Shown: positions 22,603-32,160 of the stretch, piece after piece
Layout: each line of letters starts with the position of its first letter
How positions within the stretch are numbered: the first letter of the stretch is position 1
Translations under genes and position numbers: made by a program
The notes under the pieces: model-generated
Databases searched by the model: none
What the model was told of the DNA's origin: nothing
The model's input: the letters and a program-made list of their open reading frames with translations, nothing else
Assembly (NCBI GenBank): GCA_023451825.1
Contig: JAEXYA010000010.1
Location: 1-64,000 of the forward strand
Direction: 5' to 3'
DNA: 64,000 nucleotides
DNA from: Pseudomonadota bacterium
Lineage (GTDB): Bacteria > Pseudomonadota > Alphaproteobacteria > Rhizobiales > Xanthobacteraceae

Positions 22603-23889
22603 TCAATGCGCAGGCGAGGGCGTCAACCCGCGCGCATCCTGGATCTGCTGGTGATAGGTATAGACGCGCGCCAATTGCGTCGCCGGCGTGAAATCGGCGA
22701 TGGCGTCGGCGACGCGGAGCGGGTCAAGCGTGCCGCTGTCGATGGCCGTGCGAATATCCATGAACCGATTGGCGAGCGTCTCGACCATCTCGTCGCGTGA
22801 AGCGCTGCGCGGAACGAGATAACCGCTCTGGCCGTCATGAATGACGGATTCGAGTTGCGGAAGATGCACGGCAACGGTGGGGCGCCCGACTGCGAGTGTC
22901 TCCAGCACACAGCGCGGCATGCCTTCGAATTCGGATGTCAGGATGCCGGCATGGGCGCTGGCCAATGTCGCAGCCATGCCCAGGGCATCCTTGAAGCCAT
23001 GGCGCACCGTGATGTCCTCGATATCCGTGAATTCGGGGAAGCGATGGGGATCGCTGGTGCCGATATAATGGAATTCGAGCTTGGCGTTGTTCTGTTCCTG
23101 CAGCTTCTCGCGCAGCCGCGCGATGGTGCGGAACATCAAAGGAGGATCCTTGAACTCGTCGAGGCGGCCGGCAAAGATGACGCGGAACGGATCGCTGCTG
23201 GCTGCAAAGGGCTGCGGCTTGAAGATATCCGTATTGACCCAGGTCCACAGCGTGTCGATCTTGTCCTTCTGGGACGGGTAAGTGTTCTTTAGCCGCTCGG
23301 TGATGAACGGATTGACGCACAAGAAATGCGAACTGGTCGAAACCGCGAAGCGCTCGCCGAAATTATGCACGAAGGAGTACTTCTTCAGCAGCGAATCCAT
23401 CTGCAGCTTCGGTGCGCCCTCGCCATGCAGCATCTGCACATAGGGGCGGCGCAGCAGTGTCGGCAGCCACGAGAATTCGACCCGGCGCAGATCGACGGTG
23501 CAGCCACGCTCACGGATCAGCTTCGAGACCGGGATGAAATAGCGAAGCAGTGCCGAGAAGAATTGTCCCGTCAGCGAAGATCGGATCGTCTTCGCAGCCT
23601 CGCGCGCCTGCTGGTCGGTGTAGCGCAGGATCGGCAGGAAATCGAAATCGCGGCCGCGGAAGGTCAGTCGGCGGATTTCCCCGAGCTTCAGGTCTCCAAC
23701 CGAATCGACACCGACAAACAACAGGTCCGTGTCGTTCGGGTGAAAGGTAATGAAATCACGGATGTAAGTTTCAAGCCCGCCGACCTTCTGTCCGCGCGGA
23801 TCGAAGGGATGGATCAGGCAGATCTGATAACGGCGCCTGGCGGGAGCTGCATTGCGGGCGCGCAGGCCGAGGGTCAGCGTGGACGTCAT
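22603..23889 (-). CDS. GT4-family glycosyltransferase
   Basis: The product has 428 residues with a GT-B fold. The acceptor domain has ICLIHPFDPRGQKVGGLETY, and the donor domain has FRVIFAGRLDEFKDPPLMFR and the E-x7-E motif in TSEFEGMPRCVLETLAVGRP. It builds the polysaccharide repeat unit; donor and acceptor are unknown. The start overlaps the stop of the WecG-like gene by four bases (ATGA), so translation is coupled. The next gene lies 16 bases downstream. Confidence 0.93.
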   Translation of the reverse strand: MTSTLTLGLRARNAAPARRRYQICLIHPFDPRGQKVGGLETYIRDFITFHPNDTDLLFVGVDSVGDLKLGEIRRLTFRGRDFDFLPILRYTDQQAREAAKTIRSSLTGQFFSALLRYFIPVSKLIRERGCTVDLRRVEFSWLPTLLRRPYVQMLHGEGAPKLQMDSLLKKYSFVHNFGERFAVSTSSHFLCVNPFITERLKNTYPSQKDKIDTLWTWVNTDIFKPQPFAASSDPFRVIFAGRLDEFKDPPLMFRTIARLREKLQEQNNAKLEFHYIGTSDPHRFPEFTDIEDITVRHGFKDALGMAATLASAHAGILTSEFEGMPRCVLETLAVGRPTVAVHLPQLESVIHDGQSGYLVPRSASRDEMVETLANRFMDIRTAIDSGTLDPLRVADAIADFTPATQLARVYTYHQQIQDARGLTPSPAH

Positions 23890-24731
23890 GCGGCTTTCCT
23901 TGTGCGAGGCGAGGTGAAGAATTTTGTGCGGGCCGTGAGGATCTGCGGCAGCGTGCCGGCCAGCAGGCGTGGCACGGCAGCGGCGCAGCGCGCATAACGC
24001 GGGGCAAGGCGACTGGGATTATTGATCATGCGCCAGACCCATTCGAGCCCGGCCTTTTGCGCGAACATCGGGGCGCGCACCTGCGTGCCTGCAATGAAAT
24101 CGAGCGAGGCGCCGATGCACAGAAATCCGGTGCCGTTCAATTCGTCGAGACAGCGCGACGCGAACACTTCCTGCTTGGGCGCACCGAGCGCGAGGAAGCA
24201 GAGCTTGGCGCCTGATGCGCGGATACGTGCAATCGCCTCGTCGGCTTCTTCGGAATAGGCGCTGAAGTTACGGCCCGGCGCGAAGATGCCTGCCACATCA
24301 AGACCGGCATAGCGACGCTTCAGTTCAGCTGCGGATTTCTGCAGGGTGGACTCGTCGGAGCCGAACAAGAATATCGGTAGTCCCTTCTCACCGGCTGCAG
24401 CACAGAGCGGCTCCACGAGATCTGCACCGGTGGTGCGCGAGATGGGGACGCCGAGCAGCCGGCTCAGTACGACGATCGGAAATCCGTCGGCGGTCACGAA
24501 GCGGGCACGGCGATAGGCTGCGCGAAAGTCAGGCTTCTGTTGCAGTTGGACGACATGATCGAGGTTCAACGTGCAGACGCTGAAATTCTCGCCCTGCTCG
24601 GCGGCATCAACGATCGATGTGACCGCTTCGGATAGCGATGACACATTGATGGTGACGCCATCGACCGTCAGGTTGTTACTTGCCGGATGATCACCGGCGG
24701 AAGGTGCTTGTGAAAGCTGTGTGTCCACCAT
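23886..24731 (-). CDS. WecG/TagA/CpsF-family glycosyltransferase
   Basis: The product has 281 residues, as expected for GT26. The family's core is clear: VCTLNLDHVVQLQQKPDFRA, then ARFVTADGFPIVVLSRLLGV, then the C-terminal stretch KLCFLALGAPKQEVFA and FLCIGASLDFIAGTQVRAP. These enzymes usually add the second sugar onto undecaprenyl-diphosphate-linked primers. It is therefore a good candidate to act right after the ExoY-like priming transferase at 38564. The ATG at 24731 is preferred over an upstream start at 24776. It is the first gene of this operon and is divergent from the GH10 gene. Confidence 0.94.
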   Translation of the reverse strand: MVDTQLSQAPSAGDHPASNNLTVDGVTINVSSLSEAVTSIVDAAEQGENFSVCTLNLDHVVQLQQKPDFRAAYRRARFVTADGFPIVVLSRLLGVPISRTTGADLVEPLCAAAGEKGLPIFLFGSDESTLQKSAAELKRRYAGLDVAGIFAPGRNFSAYSEEADEAIARIRASGAKLCFLALGAPKQEVFASRCLDELNGTGFLCIGASLDFIAGTQVRAPMFAQKAGLEWVWRMINNPSRLAPRYARCAAAVPRLLAGTLPQILTARTKFFTSPRTRKAA

Positions 24732-24939
24732 GTCGCTCCCCTGGTGACGATGTGGTCGAGTTACGCTCGTACACAAGCATCACTTGCTCATCAGAGAAGC
24801 AGTGCCTGCACGTGAAGCCGAAAGACACTCTCCTCGACATGGCGGACATGAAAACGAACTATTGCGACGCAACGATGGCGGCGCGGTCACGTGATACCAA
24901 ACCGCGCGCGCTGCCGTTTTGAATTGATGGAGAGTGAAT

Positions 24940-26070
24940 ATGTTTGAGTGCTCAAGGAGAAAGTCGCTTGCGATTCTTGCAGGCGCTACACTTGCTATGC
25001 ATCGCGATGCGGTCGCTGCTCCTCAAACGCAGAGCCAGATACAAAGTCTTGGATCGATTGCGGCGAAAAATGGATTTCTGTTCGGAGCTGCTGCAGGCCC
25101 GGTGATCGATAAAGATGTCGGTTATCGTGAGCTGTATACGAGCCAAACCAAGATCATCACCACGGATGTTGCACTCAAGATGGGCACGATTGCGCCACAG
25201 GCCGGAGCGTTGCGCTTCGATCAGGGCGATCGATTGCTACAGTTTTGTGCCAGTCACAAAATCCCCATGCGGGGCCACTGCCTGATCTGGAATGATTGGG
25301 TGCCACAATGGATCAAGGCCATGAGCGTCGATGAACGTAGAAAATTCTTCGACAGTTATATCGATCAGGTGGTGGGACGTTATGCAGGCAAGCTGCATTC
25401 GTGGGATGTCGTCAATGAGCCGTTCTGGCCGGGCCACAAGGCGCCTGGAGGCTATCGGCTCGGCCCCTGGTATGATGCGTTCGGTACCGGTTACATCAAA
25501 CGTGCCTTCGAACGTGCTGCACTTGTCGATAAAACGAGCAAATTCGTCCTCAACGAAGCGCAGACAGAGCGCGATGACGATGTGGTCCGTACATCGCGCG
25601 CAGGTATGTTGCGGCTCGTTGATGAGCTGCAGCATGCCGGCGTGCGGCTGGATGCCGTCGGACTGCAGGGGCATCTCCAGCCGCGCTATCCGCACGATCC
25701 GCAGCGGTTCCTCGAATTCGTGCATGCGCTCGCAGAACGAAAGATTGATATCTACATCACCGAATTCGATGTACGGGACGATACATTCCCGGACGATGTG
25801 GCCGCGCGCGACAAGGTCATCGCAGAGACCGCCGAGAAATTCCTGAACAGCGTGTTGCAGGTTTCGGCGGTGAAGGCGGTGATCACGTGGCAGCTTTCGG
25901 ATCACTATTCCTTCTACAAGGGGATCGCGCTCCAGAAGGATCCGGCCACACAGCGCCTGCCGAGGCCGCTGCCTTACGATGCGGATATGCAGAAGAAGCC
26001 GCTGTGGTACGCGATGGCCCGCGCTTTCGAAAATTCAAAGCGCGGATCATTTCAGGAGAAACGGGGCTGA
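24940..26070 (+). CDS. GH10-family endo-beta-1,4-xylanase-like enzyme
   Basis: The product has 376 residues, the size of a single GH10 domain with an export signal (RRKSLAILAGATLAM; the twin arginine may make it a Tat substrate). The (beta/alpha)8 barrel motifs are present: MRGHCLIWNDWVPQW, SWDVVNEPFW with acid/base Glu160, and IYITEFDV with nucleophile Glu275. GH10 enzymes cut beta-1,4-xylan. Inside a polysaccharide locus the more likely target is the locus's own polymer. GGAGAG ends about five bases before the ATG. It is the only gene on this strand here; its end overlaps the end of the convergent flippase gene by 19 bases. Codon use looks less GC-rich near the start than in neighbours. Confidence 0.93.
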   Translation: MFECSRRKSLAILAGATLAMHRDAVAAPQTQSQIQSLGSIAAKNGFLFGAAAGPVIDKDVGYRELYTSQTKIITTDVALKMGTIAPQAGALRFDQGDRLLQFCASHKIPMRGHCLIWNDWVPQWIKAMSVDERRKFFDSYIDQVVGRYAGKLHSWDVVNEPFWPGHKAPGGYRLGPWYDAFGTGYIKRAFERAALVDKTSKFVLNEAQTERDDDVVRTSRAGMLRLVDELQHAGVRLDAVGLQGHLQPRYPHDPQRFLEFVHALAERKIDIYITEFDVRDDTFPDDVAARDKVIAETAEKFLNSVLQVSAVKAVITWQLSDHYSFYKGIALQKDPATQRLPRPLPYDADMQKKPLWYAMARAFENSKRGSFQEKRG

Positions 26071-27485
26071 CGGCGAAGCATGCGGAGCAGCGTCGGCCCG
26101 TAGAGGATGGCGAGCACCGCGAGATAGATCGCGGCACCGGAGGCGATGTGCGCGGCAAGCATCGTGTATGACGTCGCTTCCGGCAGCCGTGTCAGCAATA
26201 CGGCCATGGCCAGCGTGGCGATGGCGATACGGGCGAGATGTGCCCAGGGCAATGTCAATCCGAAGCGCGTAAAACCGAAGGCGAAACTGACCGATGCGGC
26301 GGCAATCGCCGAGATCACCGTGGCGGCGGCAGCGCCGACCAAACCCCAGAGATGAATGCAGATCAGGCTGGCGACGAGCGTCACGGCCGCATCGATGGCG
26401 GACACGACGACCATCAGGCGTGTCTTGCTATGAAGCAGGAAGGCCTGATCGCCGAAATGCGCGCGAATGTTGCGGATCGATCCGGCCAAGGTCGAGAGCG
26501 GCAGGATCGCCAGCGTCACCGCCTGGAATGGCGCGGCGATGAGAAGATGTACGATCTCCGCGCGCAGCAGGAAGATTCCCGCGATGCTTGGCGCAAGGAT
26601 GCCGAGCAGCAGCGCGCCGTTGTCGGATAACTGGCGCATGGCGGCCTGGCTGCCATTCTGCTCCATGCTCTTCACGGCGAGCGGGAAAGCGGCGGCGGTC
26701 ACCAACATTGCGGCCACCGCCGCGGCCCGTTGCCCAAGGCCATAGCCCACGGCAAACAGGCCGGCAGCGGCGACGCCGAGCATGTCGTTGATCACGAAAC
26801 GCGAGGCATTAAGGCCGATCCAGCCAAGCGCGCCGCCAAAAATCAATGGAATTCCGTAGCTAAGCGCGTGGCGAATGATGTCGCGATCGATCGGCCAGAT
26901 GGTTCGGCCGTAGCCGATTTTCGGCGCCACGATCAGAGCTGCAAACAGCTGCGCGGCGGCATAGCCGAGCAGGGGCCATTCCGGCGCGGGGCTGACCGTC
27001 TTGATCAGGAGAAGGCCGAACAGGAATCCGATCGACGGACCGACGATCTGCTGGATCGAATAGACGCCAATCTGATGCCGGACGCGGGCGCGCTCGGCGA
27101 TGTAGAGATTGAGCGAGCGGCTGATCACATAGGCGACGGTCGCGCCGAGCAACATCGGGTTGGTGTCGGTGGCGATGACGGTATAGAGCACGACGATGAC
27201 GGCGGCGCTTTGCAGCAGCAGCGACAGCAGGATGACGACATTCTCTGTCCGATAGAAGCGTTCGGCCTCGGCGCCTTCCTGATAGCGGCCGAAGAAGCGC
27301 AGCGCATATTGCGACCACCAGGCAAGGAACCCGATCTGCAGCAGTTCGTGTGTGGCGGTGATCAGCGTGATGACACCGAGCGTATGTTCGTTGACCACAT
27401 GGGTCCAGACGATCATGGCGACCAGCTGGAACAGCGGGCCGACGATCTGTGCCGGCAGATACAGGATCGTGCGCTTCAGCAGCAT
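26052..27485 (-). CDS. Polysaccharide flippase (Wzx-like, MOP superfamily)
   Basis: The product has 477 residues and about 12-14 membrane helices, for example LVAMIVWTHVVNEHTLGVIT and LQSAAVIVVLYTVIATD. It fits the oligosaccharide flippase family that moves undecaprenyl-linked repeat units from the cytoplasmic to the periplasmic leaflet. It is the last gene of the long export operon and lies three bases after the acyltransferase stop. With the VpsF-like polymerase it marks this locus as Wzx/Wzy-dependent. Confidence 0.9.
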   Translation of the reverse strand: MLLKRTILYLPAQIVGPLFQLVAMIVWTHVVNEHTLGVITLITATHELLQIGFLAWWSQYALRFFGRYQEGAEAERFYRTENVVILLSLLLQSAAVIVVLYTVIATDTNPMLLGATVAYVISRSLNLYIAERARVRHQIGVYSIQQIVGPSIGFLFGLLLIKTVSPAPEWPLLGYAAAQLFAALIVAPKIGYGRTIWPIDRDIIRHALSYGIPLIFGGALGWIGLNASRFVINDMLGVAAAGLFAVGYGLGQRAAAVAAMLVTAAAFPLAVKSMEQNGSQAAMRQLSDNGALLLGILAPSIAGIFLLRAEIVHLLIAAPFQAVTLAILPLSTLAGSIRNIRAHFGDQAFLLHSKTRLMVVVSAIDAAVTLVASLICIHLWGLVGAAAATVISAIAAASVSFAFGFTRFGLTLPWAHLARIAIATLAMAVLLTRLPEATSYTMLAAHIASGAAIYLAVLAILYGPTLLRMLRRQPRFS

Positions 27486-27488
27486 GCG

Positions 27489-28541
27489 TCACGCTCCCAG
27501 ATAGCGCAGCACGCGCGGCGGCGCCCATTGGCGCAGGGCCAGCAGCGCCGCGCCGGTGATCGCGAGAGCGATGACATAGATCAGAATTGTCGCAGCGACA
27601 CCGCCAAGCGCGCGAAAACCACCGAGATCACGGAGCGCCATGATGACGAAAATGTGCCAGAGATAGATGAAGTAGCTTCCTGAGCCGAGACTTGCGAGCA
27701 GAGGCACGTCAATTCGTGAGGCCAGGAGCAGGACGCTGAGCGCGGCGGCATAGCCGAAGAACGCAGTGGAGTCATAGGCGGCCGCATCCCCGATCCCGAT
27801 TATGCGAACCGCAATATAGATCGCATAAGCGACCAATGTAGCGACGGCGAGTGTCGGCAGCATGTCGAGCAAAATGTCACGGATCGAGGCGCGGGCCACC
27901 AGCATGCCGAGGGCCGCGAAGGCGAACCAGAACGGGATGTCGCGCATCCGGAATTCTTCGATGACGCCATCGGCGAGGCCGAAATGCGCCAGTGCGGGGT
28001 CGAGATAGCTTCCGGTGATCAGGCCGAAGGCGATGGCGATCAGCAGCAGAACCTGCAATCGCTGTTCGGACTGTTCAGGAATACGGGTGGCGAACCAGAA
28101 AACCAGCCACAGCAGCAACGTGCAGCCGATATAGACGAATACGTAATAATAGACGAACACATAAGCGAGCCCGAACCGCGCGATGGTCGTCGTGATGCGA
28201 TGATCCATCGCCGGATTCAGCAGCGCCATATAGAGATAGGCGGCAACGAAGGCGATGGCGTAGGGGATCACGGTCGCCACAAGTCGCTTCGCAACCGGCA
28301 CGCGGCCGGACAGGCCGGTGAGATAGCCCGATGCGAACAGGAAAATCGGCACGCAGGGGCGCAGAAATGCGTCGAGCGCGATCTTCCAGGAGGCATCGAG
28401 CGGCTGCTGCAGGGCATGAATGCCGATCACCATCAGGATGGCGATGCCGCGCATGGTGTCGATGGCGCCGTCGCGGGCGACCGTCGAGGCGCGGGGCCGC
28501 TGGGTGATGGTTCCAGTGTCTGCTTCTGCCACGCTTGTCAT
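27489..28541 (-). CDS. Acyltransferase 3 family membrane protein
   Basis: The product has 350 residues and about ten membrane helices. The family's start is clear: DTMRGIAILMVIGIHALQQP, with the conserved His in the first helix, followed by FLFASGYLTGLSGR. Such proteins transfer acetyl or other short acyl groups onto sugars of surface polysaccharides. It sits between a second acyltransferase (three bases upstream) and the flippase. The substituent cannot be predicted. Confidence 0.9.
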   Translation of the reverse strand: MTSVAEADTGTITQRPRASTVARDGAIDTMRGIAILMVIGIHALQQPLDASWKIALDAFLRPCVPIFLFASGYLTGLSGRVPVAKRLVATVIPYAIAFVAAYLYMALLNPAMDHRITTTIARFGLAYVFVYYYVFVYIGCTLLLWLVFWFATRIPEQSEQRLQVLLLIAIAFGLITGSYLDPALAHFGLADGVIEEFRMRDIPFWFAFAALGMLVARASIRDILLDMLPTLAVATLVAYAIYIAVRIIGIGDAAAYDSTAFFGYAAALSVLLLASRIDVPLLASLGSGSYFIYLWHIFVIMALRDLGGFRALGGVAATILIYVIALAITGAALLALRQWAPPRVLRYLGA

Positions 28542-28544
28542 GGC

Positions 28545-29651
28545 TCACATCCGTCCGGACAGCGGCGCCGCGGCCGTGCGCGGGCGAAATTGACGATCAT
28601 AAAGATCATTCAGCGTGCGGCGCATCGGCGTTTCGAAATAGCGCAGCGACAGCACGCTGAGAACGGCCAGTACGACGATGGCCACCGGCACGAGCGCAAG
28701 TTTGCCGCCGGGCAGAACCGGCGCGAGATAGCGCGACGCCAGGGTCAGCACGATCGTCGCGACCGGGATATGCAGCATGTAGGACGAATAAGTGAGGTCG
28801 GACCAGCGCTCGAAGCCGAGCTTCGAGAACAGCGTGGTCTGGCCGGCGCAGTCATGCTGGATGGCGAGCAGGGCAATCGCATAGATCAACAGAAGCGCGA
28901 TGAAGATGTTGAGATAGGCGCCGGCGACAACGAACAGCACGAGCGATCCAGACAGCAGGCCGGGGATCGCCGGCAGCGCTGCGATGCGGTCGCGATAGAG
29001 ATAGCAGGCAATGCCGAGATTGAATGCCGGCAAAGCGCGGAATGCACCGCCTTTGTTGATCCAATCCGGCCATGGCTCGGTGCCCGCCATGACGGTGACT
29101 AGCGTATTCGCGACAAATGGTACCGCGACCAATGCCAGGATCACCGGTTTGCGGCGGCTGAGCAGGATCGCCATCAGCGGGAACAGCACGTAGCAGAAGA
29201 ATTCGGCGGACAGCGACCAGCTCGGAAAATTGAAGGTCAGTCGCGCGCCGTCGATGGCGTGCAGGAGCAGGAGTTGTGCGGGAATGTCGGTGAGCGGGTA
29301 GCGTGCCGGATTCTCGCCGCGGGCGATCCCGAAATAGAGCGCCAGGGCGATCGCGACATAGAAGGCCAGTGTCGCAAGATGCAGCGGATAGATGCGCGCA
29401 AAGCGTCGCCACAGGAAACGACCGACTGAAGACGGTGACCCCACTCTGGTGAGATACTGGCTAGCGATCACATAGCCGGAAATGACAAAGAACAGATCGA
29501 CGAACAGGTTGAAATGCCAGGTGTGATCGACCAGGAAGCGGCCGAGCGGCTGATCCTTCACATAGTCCGAATAATGCAGGATCACGACGGCGCTGGCCGC
29601 GACAATGCGCAGCCCATCCAGATGCCGTGTCTCGGTCTTGAATTCCTGCAA
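28545..29651 (-). CDS. Acyltransferase 3 family (OafA/ExoZ-like) membrane protein
   Basis: The product has 368 residues and about ten membrane helices. It starts with LDGLRIVAASAVVILHYSDY, carrying the conserved catalytic-type His, and has NLFVDLFFVISGYVIASQYL and SWSLSAEFFCYVLFPLMAIL, typical of OafA/ExoZ acetylases. It probably O-acetylates or succinylates the polymer. It is not a close copy of its neighbour, so two distinct modifications are likely. It lies 41 bases after the glycosyltransferase gene. Confidence 0.92.
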   Translation of the reverse strand: MQEFKTETRHLDGLRIVAASAVVILHYSDYVKDQPLGRFLVDHTWHFNLFVDLFFVISGYVIASQYLTRVGSPSSVGRFLWRRFARIYPLHLATLAFYVAIALALYFGIARGENPARYPLTDIPAQLLLLHAIDGARLTFNFPSWSLSAEFFCYVLFPLMAILLSRRKPVILALVAVPFVANTLVTVMAGTEPWPDWINKGGAFRALPAFNLGIACYLYRDRIAALPAIPGLLSGSLVLFVVAGAYLNIFIALLLIYAIALLAIQHDCAGQTTLFSKLGFERWSDLTYSSYMLHIPVATIVLTLASRYLAPVLPGGKLALVPVAIVVLAVLSVLSLRYFETPMRRTLNDLYDRQFRPRTAAAPLSGRM

Positions 29652-29692
29652 GCAGTATCCCCGGTTCGATGCAGCGTTTGGCGATGACAGGT

Positions 29693-30766
29693 TCAGCGCG
29701 CGACCATATTGTTCTTCGGTACGGTTCGCGGAGCGGCGGCGAGGTCGGCGATCAGGTCGATGACCGTGTCATGGTCGCTGGCAGCCAACGCGTTCCAGCG
29801 GGCAAGATTCTGATTGGCTGCCGAAACATATTGAGGACGCCACTTCGGCGTTGCGATGGCGGCGCCGATCTGTGCGGCGGCATTGCCGTGATCGGATGTA
29901 TCGATGAAGATGCCGGAATTGCCGAGCACCTCGTGAAATACGGGTGCATTGGGCGCGACCACAGGCAGGCCGGCATATTGTGCTTCGAGCAGCGGCAGGC
30001 CGAGGCCTTCGTCATGGGATGTGCATAGAAAGATGTCGGCTTGATCAAGCAGGCGGGTGACATTCTCTGCCGATTGATAGCCATGTAGGGTCACGCCGGG
30101 CATGCGCTCCAACGTTGCCCAATCGTCTCCCCAGCCCTTGCGGCCGACGATATCCAGCGTAGCGCCGGGAAAGCCGTGCCGACGCAGCGCGCCGACGATA
30201 TGGCCGGCGGTCACGAAATTCTTGCGCGGCTCGACGGTGCCGAGCGCCACGACACGCAGCGGCGCCGCGCTGACATCGCGCGCATCACGACCGGTCGACT
30301 GCAGATTGAAGACGTTGCGCACCGGCGGACGATAGAGCGTGATTTCAGCGTCGGCTCGCGTGTAAGCGCTGATCTTGCGCATCGTGTCGCGCGAATTGGT
30401 GAGGAAGCGCGGATAGTGCTTCAGCGTGATCCGGAACGGAACGGCCATATAGAGCTTGGCCCGGATGTTGAGATCGGCAGAGCGCGTTATCAGAAAATCG
30501 TCGTGAATATAGGGAAGCACGCGATTGGCGAACGGCCGCAAGAGTGGGCTCGGCGGGAAGCCGGGGCAGAGCAGCAGCGCATTGGAAGCGGCGAGGCGTG
30601 CGGGCAGACCGAGCGTCTGCGTTGTGATCATCTGGCGCGTGCCGCTGGATGTCACGGGAACGACATCGAGTGGCTTCAGCGCCTGTTCGGAGAACAGTTC
30701 CTGCGTGATGCGCTCGAGGCCGGTGACGTGGCGGCCGAGATGGGTGTGATCGACATAAATGGTCAT
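29693..30766 (-). CDS. GT4-family glycosyltransferase
   Basis: The product has 357 residues with a GT-B fold. The donor domain shows VVALGTVEPRKNFVTAGHIV, GATLDIVGRKGWGDDWATLE and the motif SHDEGLGLPLLEAQYAGLPV, which carries the E-x7-E pair. It resembles the mannosyltransferase-like GT4 group that is common in Rhizobiales polysaccharide loci. Its ATG overlaps the stop of the polymerase gene by four bases. Confidence 0.93.
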   Translation of the reverse strand: MTIYVDHTHLGRHVTGLERITQELFSEQALKPLDVVPVTSSGTRQMITTQTLGLPARLAASNALLLCPGFPPSPLLRPFANRVLPYIHDDFLITRSADLNIRAKLYMAVPFRITLKHYPRFLTNSRDTMRKISAYTRADAEITLYRPPVRNVFNLQSTGRDARDVSAAPLRVVALGTVEPRKNFVTAGHIVGALRRHGFPGATLDIVGRKGWGDDWATLERMPGVTLHGYQSAENVTRLLDQADIFLCTSHDEGLGLPLLEAQYAGLPVVAPNAPVFHEVLGNSGIFIDTSDHGNAAAQIGAAIATPKWRPQYVSAANQNLARWNALAASDHDTVIDLIADLAAAPRTVPKNNMVAR

Positions 30767-32160
30767 GCGAACTCCTGATCCCGATATATCGGATGCCGCG
30801 GTCTCATCGCGCGCGGCGGCGGTGATGCAGGCCTGACGTCACGCGGCAGCAACAACGCAATCAAGAGCACCAATTGTGCCAGTTGAATGTTCTTCGACGA
30901 AAAACTTACCGAGCTCGCGGCAATCATCAGGATGAGCAGAAGAATCGCCCATGCCGCGCGACTGGATCGCCGCATCAGTTCGATTGTGAAGCAGGTGAGC
31001 CCGAGCGTGATCAGGATCGTGTGCACCAGGCCGAACTGTACGATGCAGGATACCCAGAAATTCTCGATGCCATAATTGAGGCCAAGTTGCGATTGCAGCG
31101 CGTTGACACGGACCGGATTGGGGCCGAGCACGAGTTCGCCCCATTGGAAATGTGACAGCATGTCGAACGTCGCGATGCGCGCCAGCGCGCTGCCTTTGTC
31201 CGACGAGAAGCGCAGCAGCATTTTGTCGAAGATGCCGAGCGAATAGGCGGTGAAGACGAGGCCGACGGCGGCGAAAATGAGGCAGATGGCGCCGACGGCG
31301 ACCAGCAACGGCACGCGCTTTCCGCGGATCAAATTGAAGACCTCGATCATCCCGATGATGGCGAGCACTGTAAGCACCGTCATCAGCGCGGTACGTCCGC
31401 CAAACGCCATCAGCGAGCCGAGCGCGAAGGTGATCAGCGGAATGCGGATCAGCAGCGGCGGACATACGGCCGGCCTCAGCACCAGCGCCATGATATAGGC
31501 GGCGACGATGCCGGAGGCGGTGAGGGGATGGCCAAGCAAAGCAGCTGACCGCCATTCACCCATCACGACGACGCTGCCGAGCGTCAGAGGCACGATGCGG
31601 TGACCGGAGGCGAATTCGTAATAGCCGATCAGGATATTGAGCAGCATCGCGGCATGCAGCGCCCAGATCAGCGGTTTGCGTTGTTGCGGCGTCAGACGCC
31701 AGATCAGCAGGCAGAGCAGCACCGGCAGCAAGAACGTGTCGATGATCACCGTGAACGGGCGGTCCAGCACGAACATCTGGATCAGCAGCGCGAACCAGCA
31801 GAACAGATGCACCAGCAGCAGCTTGGCGTCGGAAAAGGCGCGGTTGATCTCGCCGATCGGATCGCCATGGCGCATCAGTATTAGCAGCGTCGCCGCGAAG
31901 GTCAGGAAGGTCGCCGGATGCAGCTTGTGGAGGAAGTTGCCGCCGGGTGTCAGGTAGCTGATCTTGAGATTGGTCAGTACGCTGCCGGACAGCGTGAAGA
32001 TCGCGATCATGGCGACGGTGAGAAGTGCGACAACCGCGAAAGTGATGAGATCGGAGACGTTCGCGAGCGGACGCCGTTGCGGCACGCGCGCGCCGCCCGC
32101 CGCGGCATAGCTGCCGTGGCGCTGCAAATGATGCGGCGCTGCGGTTCGAACCAGCGTCAC
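30763..32160 (-). CDS. VpsF-like polysaccharide polymerase (Wzy / O-antigen ligase family)
   Basis: The product has 465 residues with about 10-12 membrane helices and a long periplasmic loop (FSSDKGSALARIATFDMLSH onwards). The segment MGEWRSAALLGHPLTASGIV resembles the conserved stretch of VpsF-type proteins. Such enzymes join repeat units in the periplasm into the finished polymer. It overlaps both neighbours by four bases (ATGA), so the chain kinase, polymerase and glycosyltransferase are tightly coupled. Confidence 0.88.
   Translation of the reverse strand: MTLVRTAAPHHLQRHGSYAAAGGARVPQRRPLANVSDLITFAVVALLTVAMIAIFTLSGSVLTNLKISYLTPGGNFLHKLHPATFLTFAATLLILMRHGDPIGEINRAFSDAKLLLVHLFCWFALLIQMFVLDRPFTVIIDTFLLPVLLCLLIWRLTPQQRKPLIWALHAAMLLNILIGYYEFASGHRIVPLTLGSVVVMGEWRSAALLGHPLTASGIVAAYIMALVLRPAVCPPLLIRIPLITFALGSLMAFGGRTALMTVLTVLAIIGMIEVFNLIRGKRVPLLVAVGAICLIFAAVGLVFTAYSLGIFDKMLLRFSSDKGSALARIATFDMLSHFQWGELVLGPNPVRVNALQSQLGLNYGIENFWVSCIVQFGLVHTILITLGLTCFTIELMRRSSRAAWAILLLILMIAASSVSFSSKNIQLAQLVLLIALLLPRDVRPASPPPRAMRPRHPIYRDQEFA

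Noticed and set aside
27984..29102. 372-codon plus-strand frame
   Set aside because: Antisense to two acyltransferase genes; its translation is Gln/Arg/Asp-rich, as expected for the reverse of membrane-helix codons.
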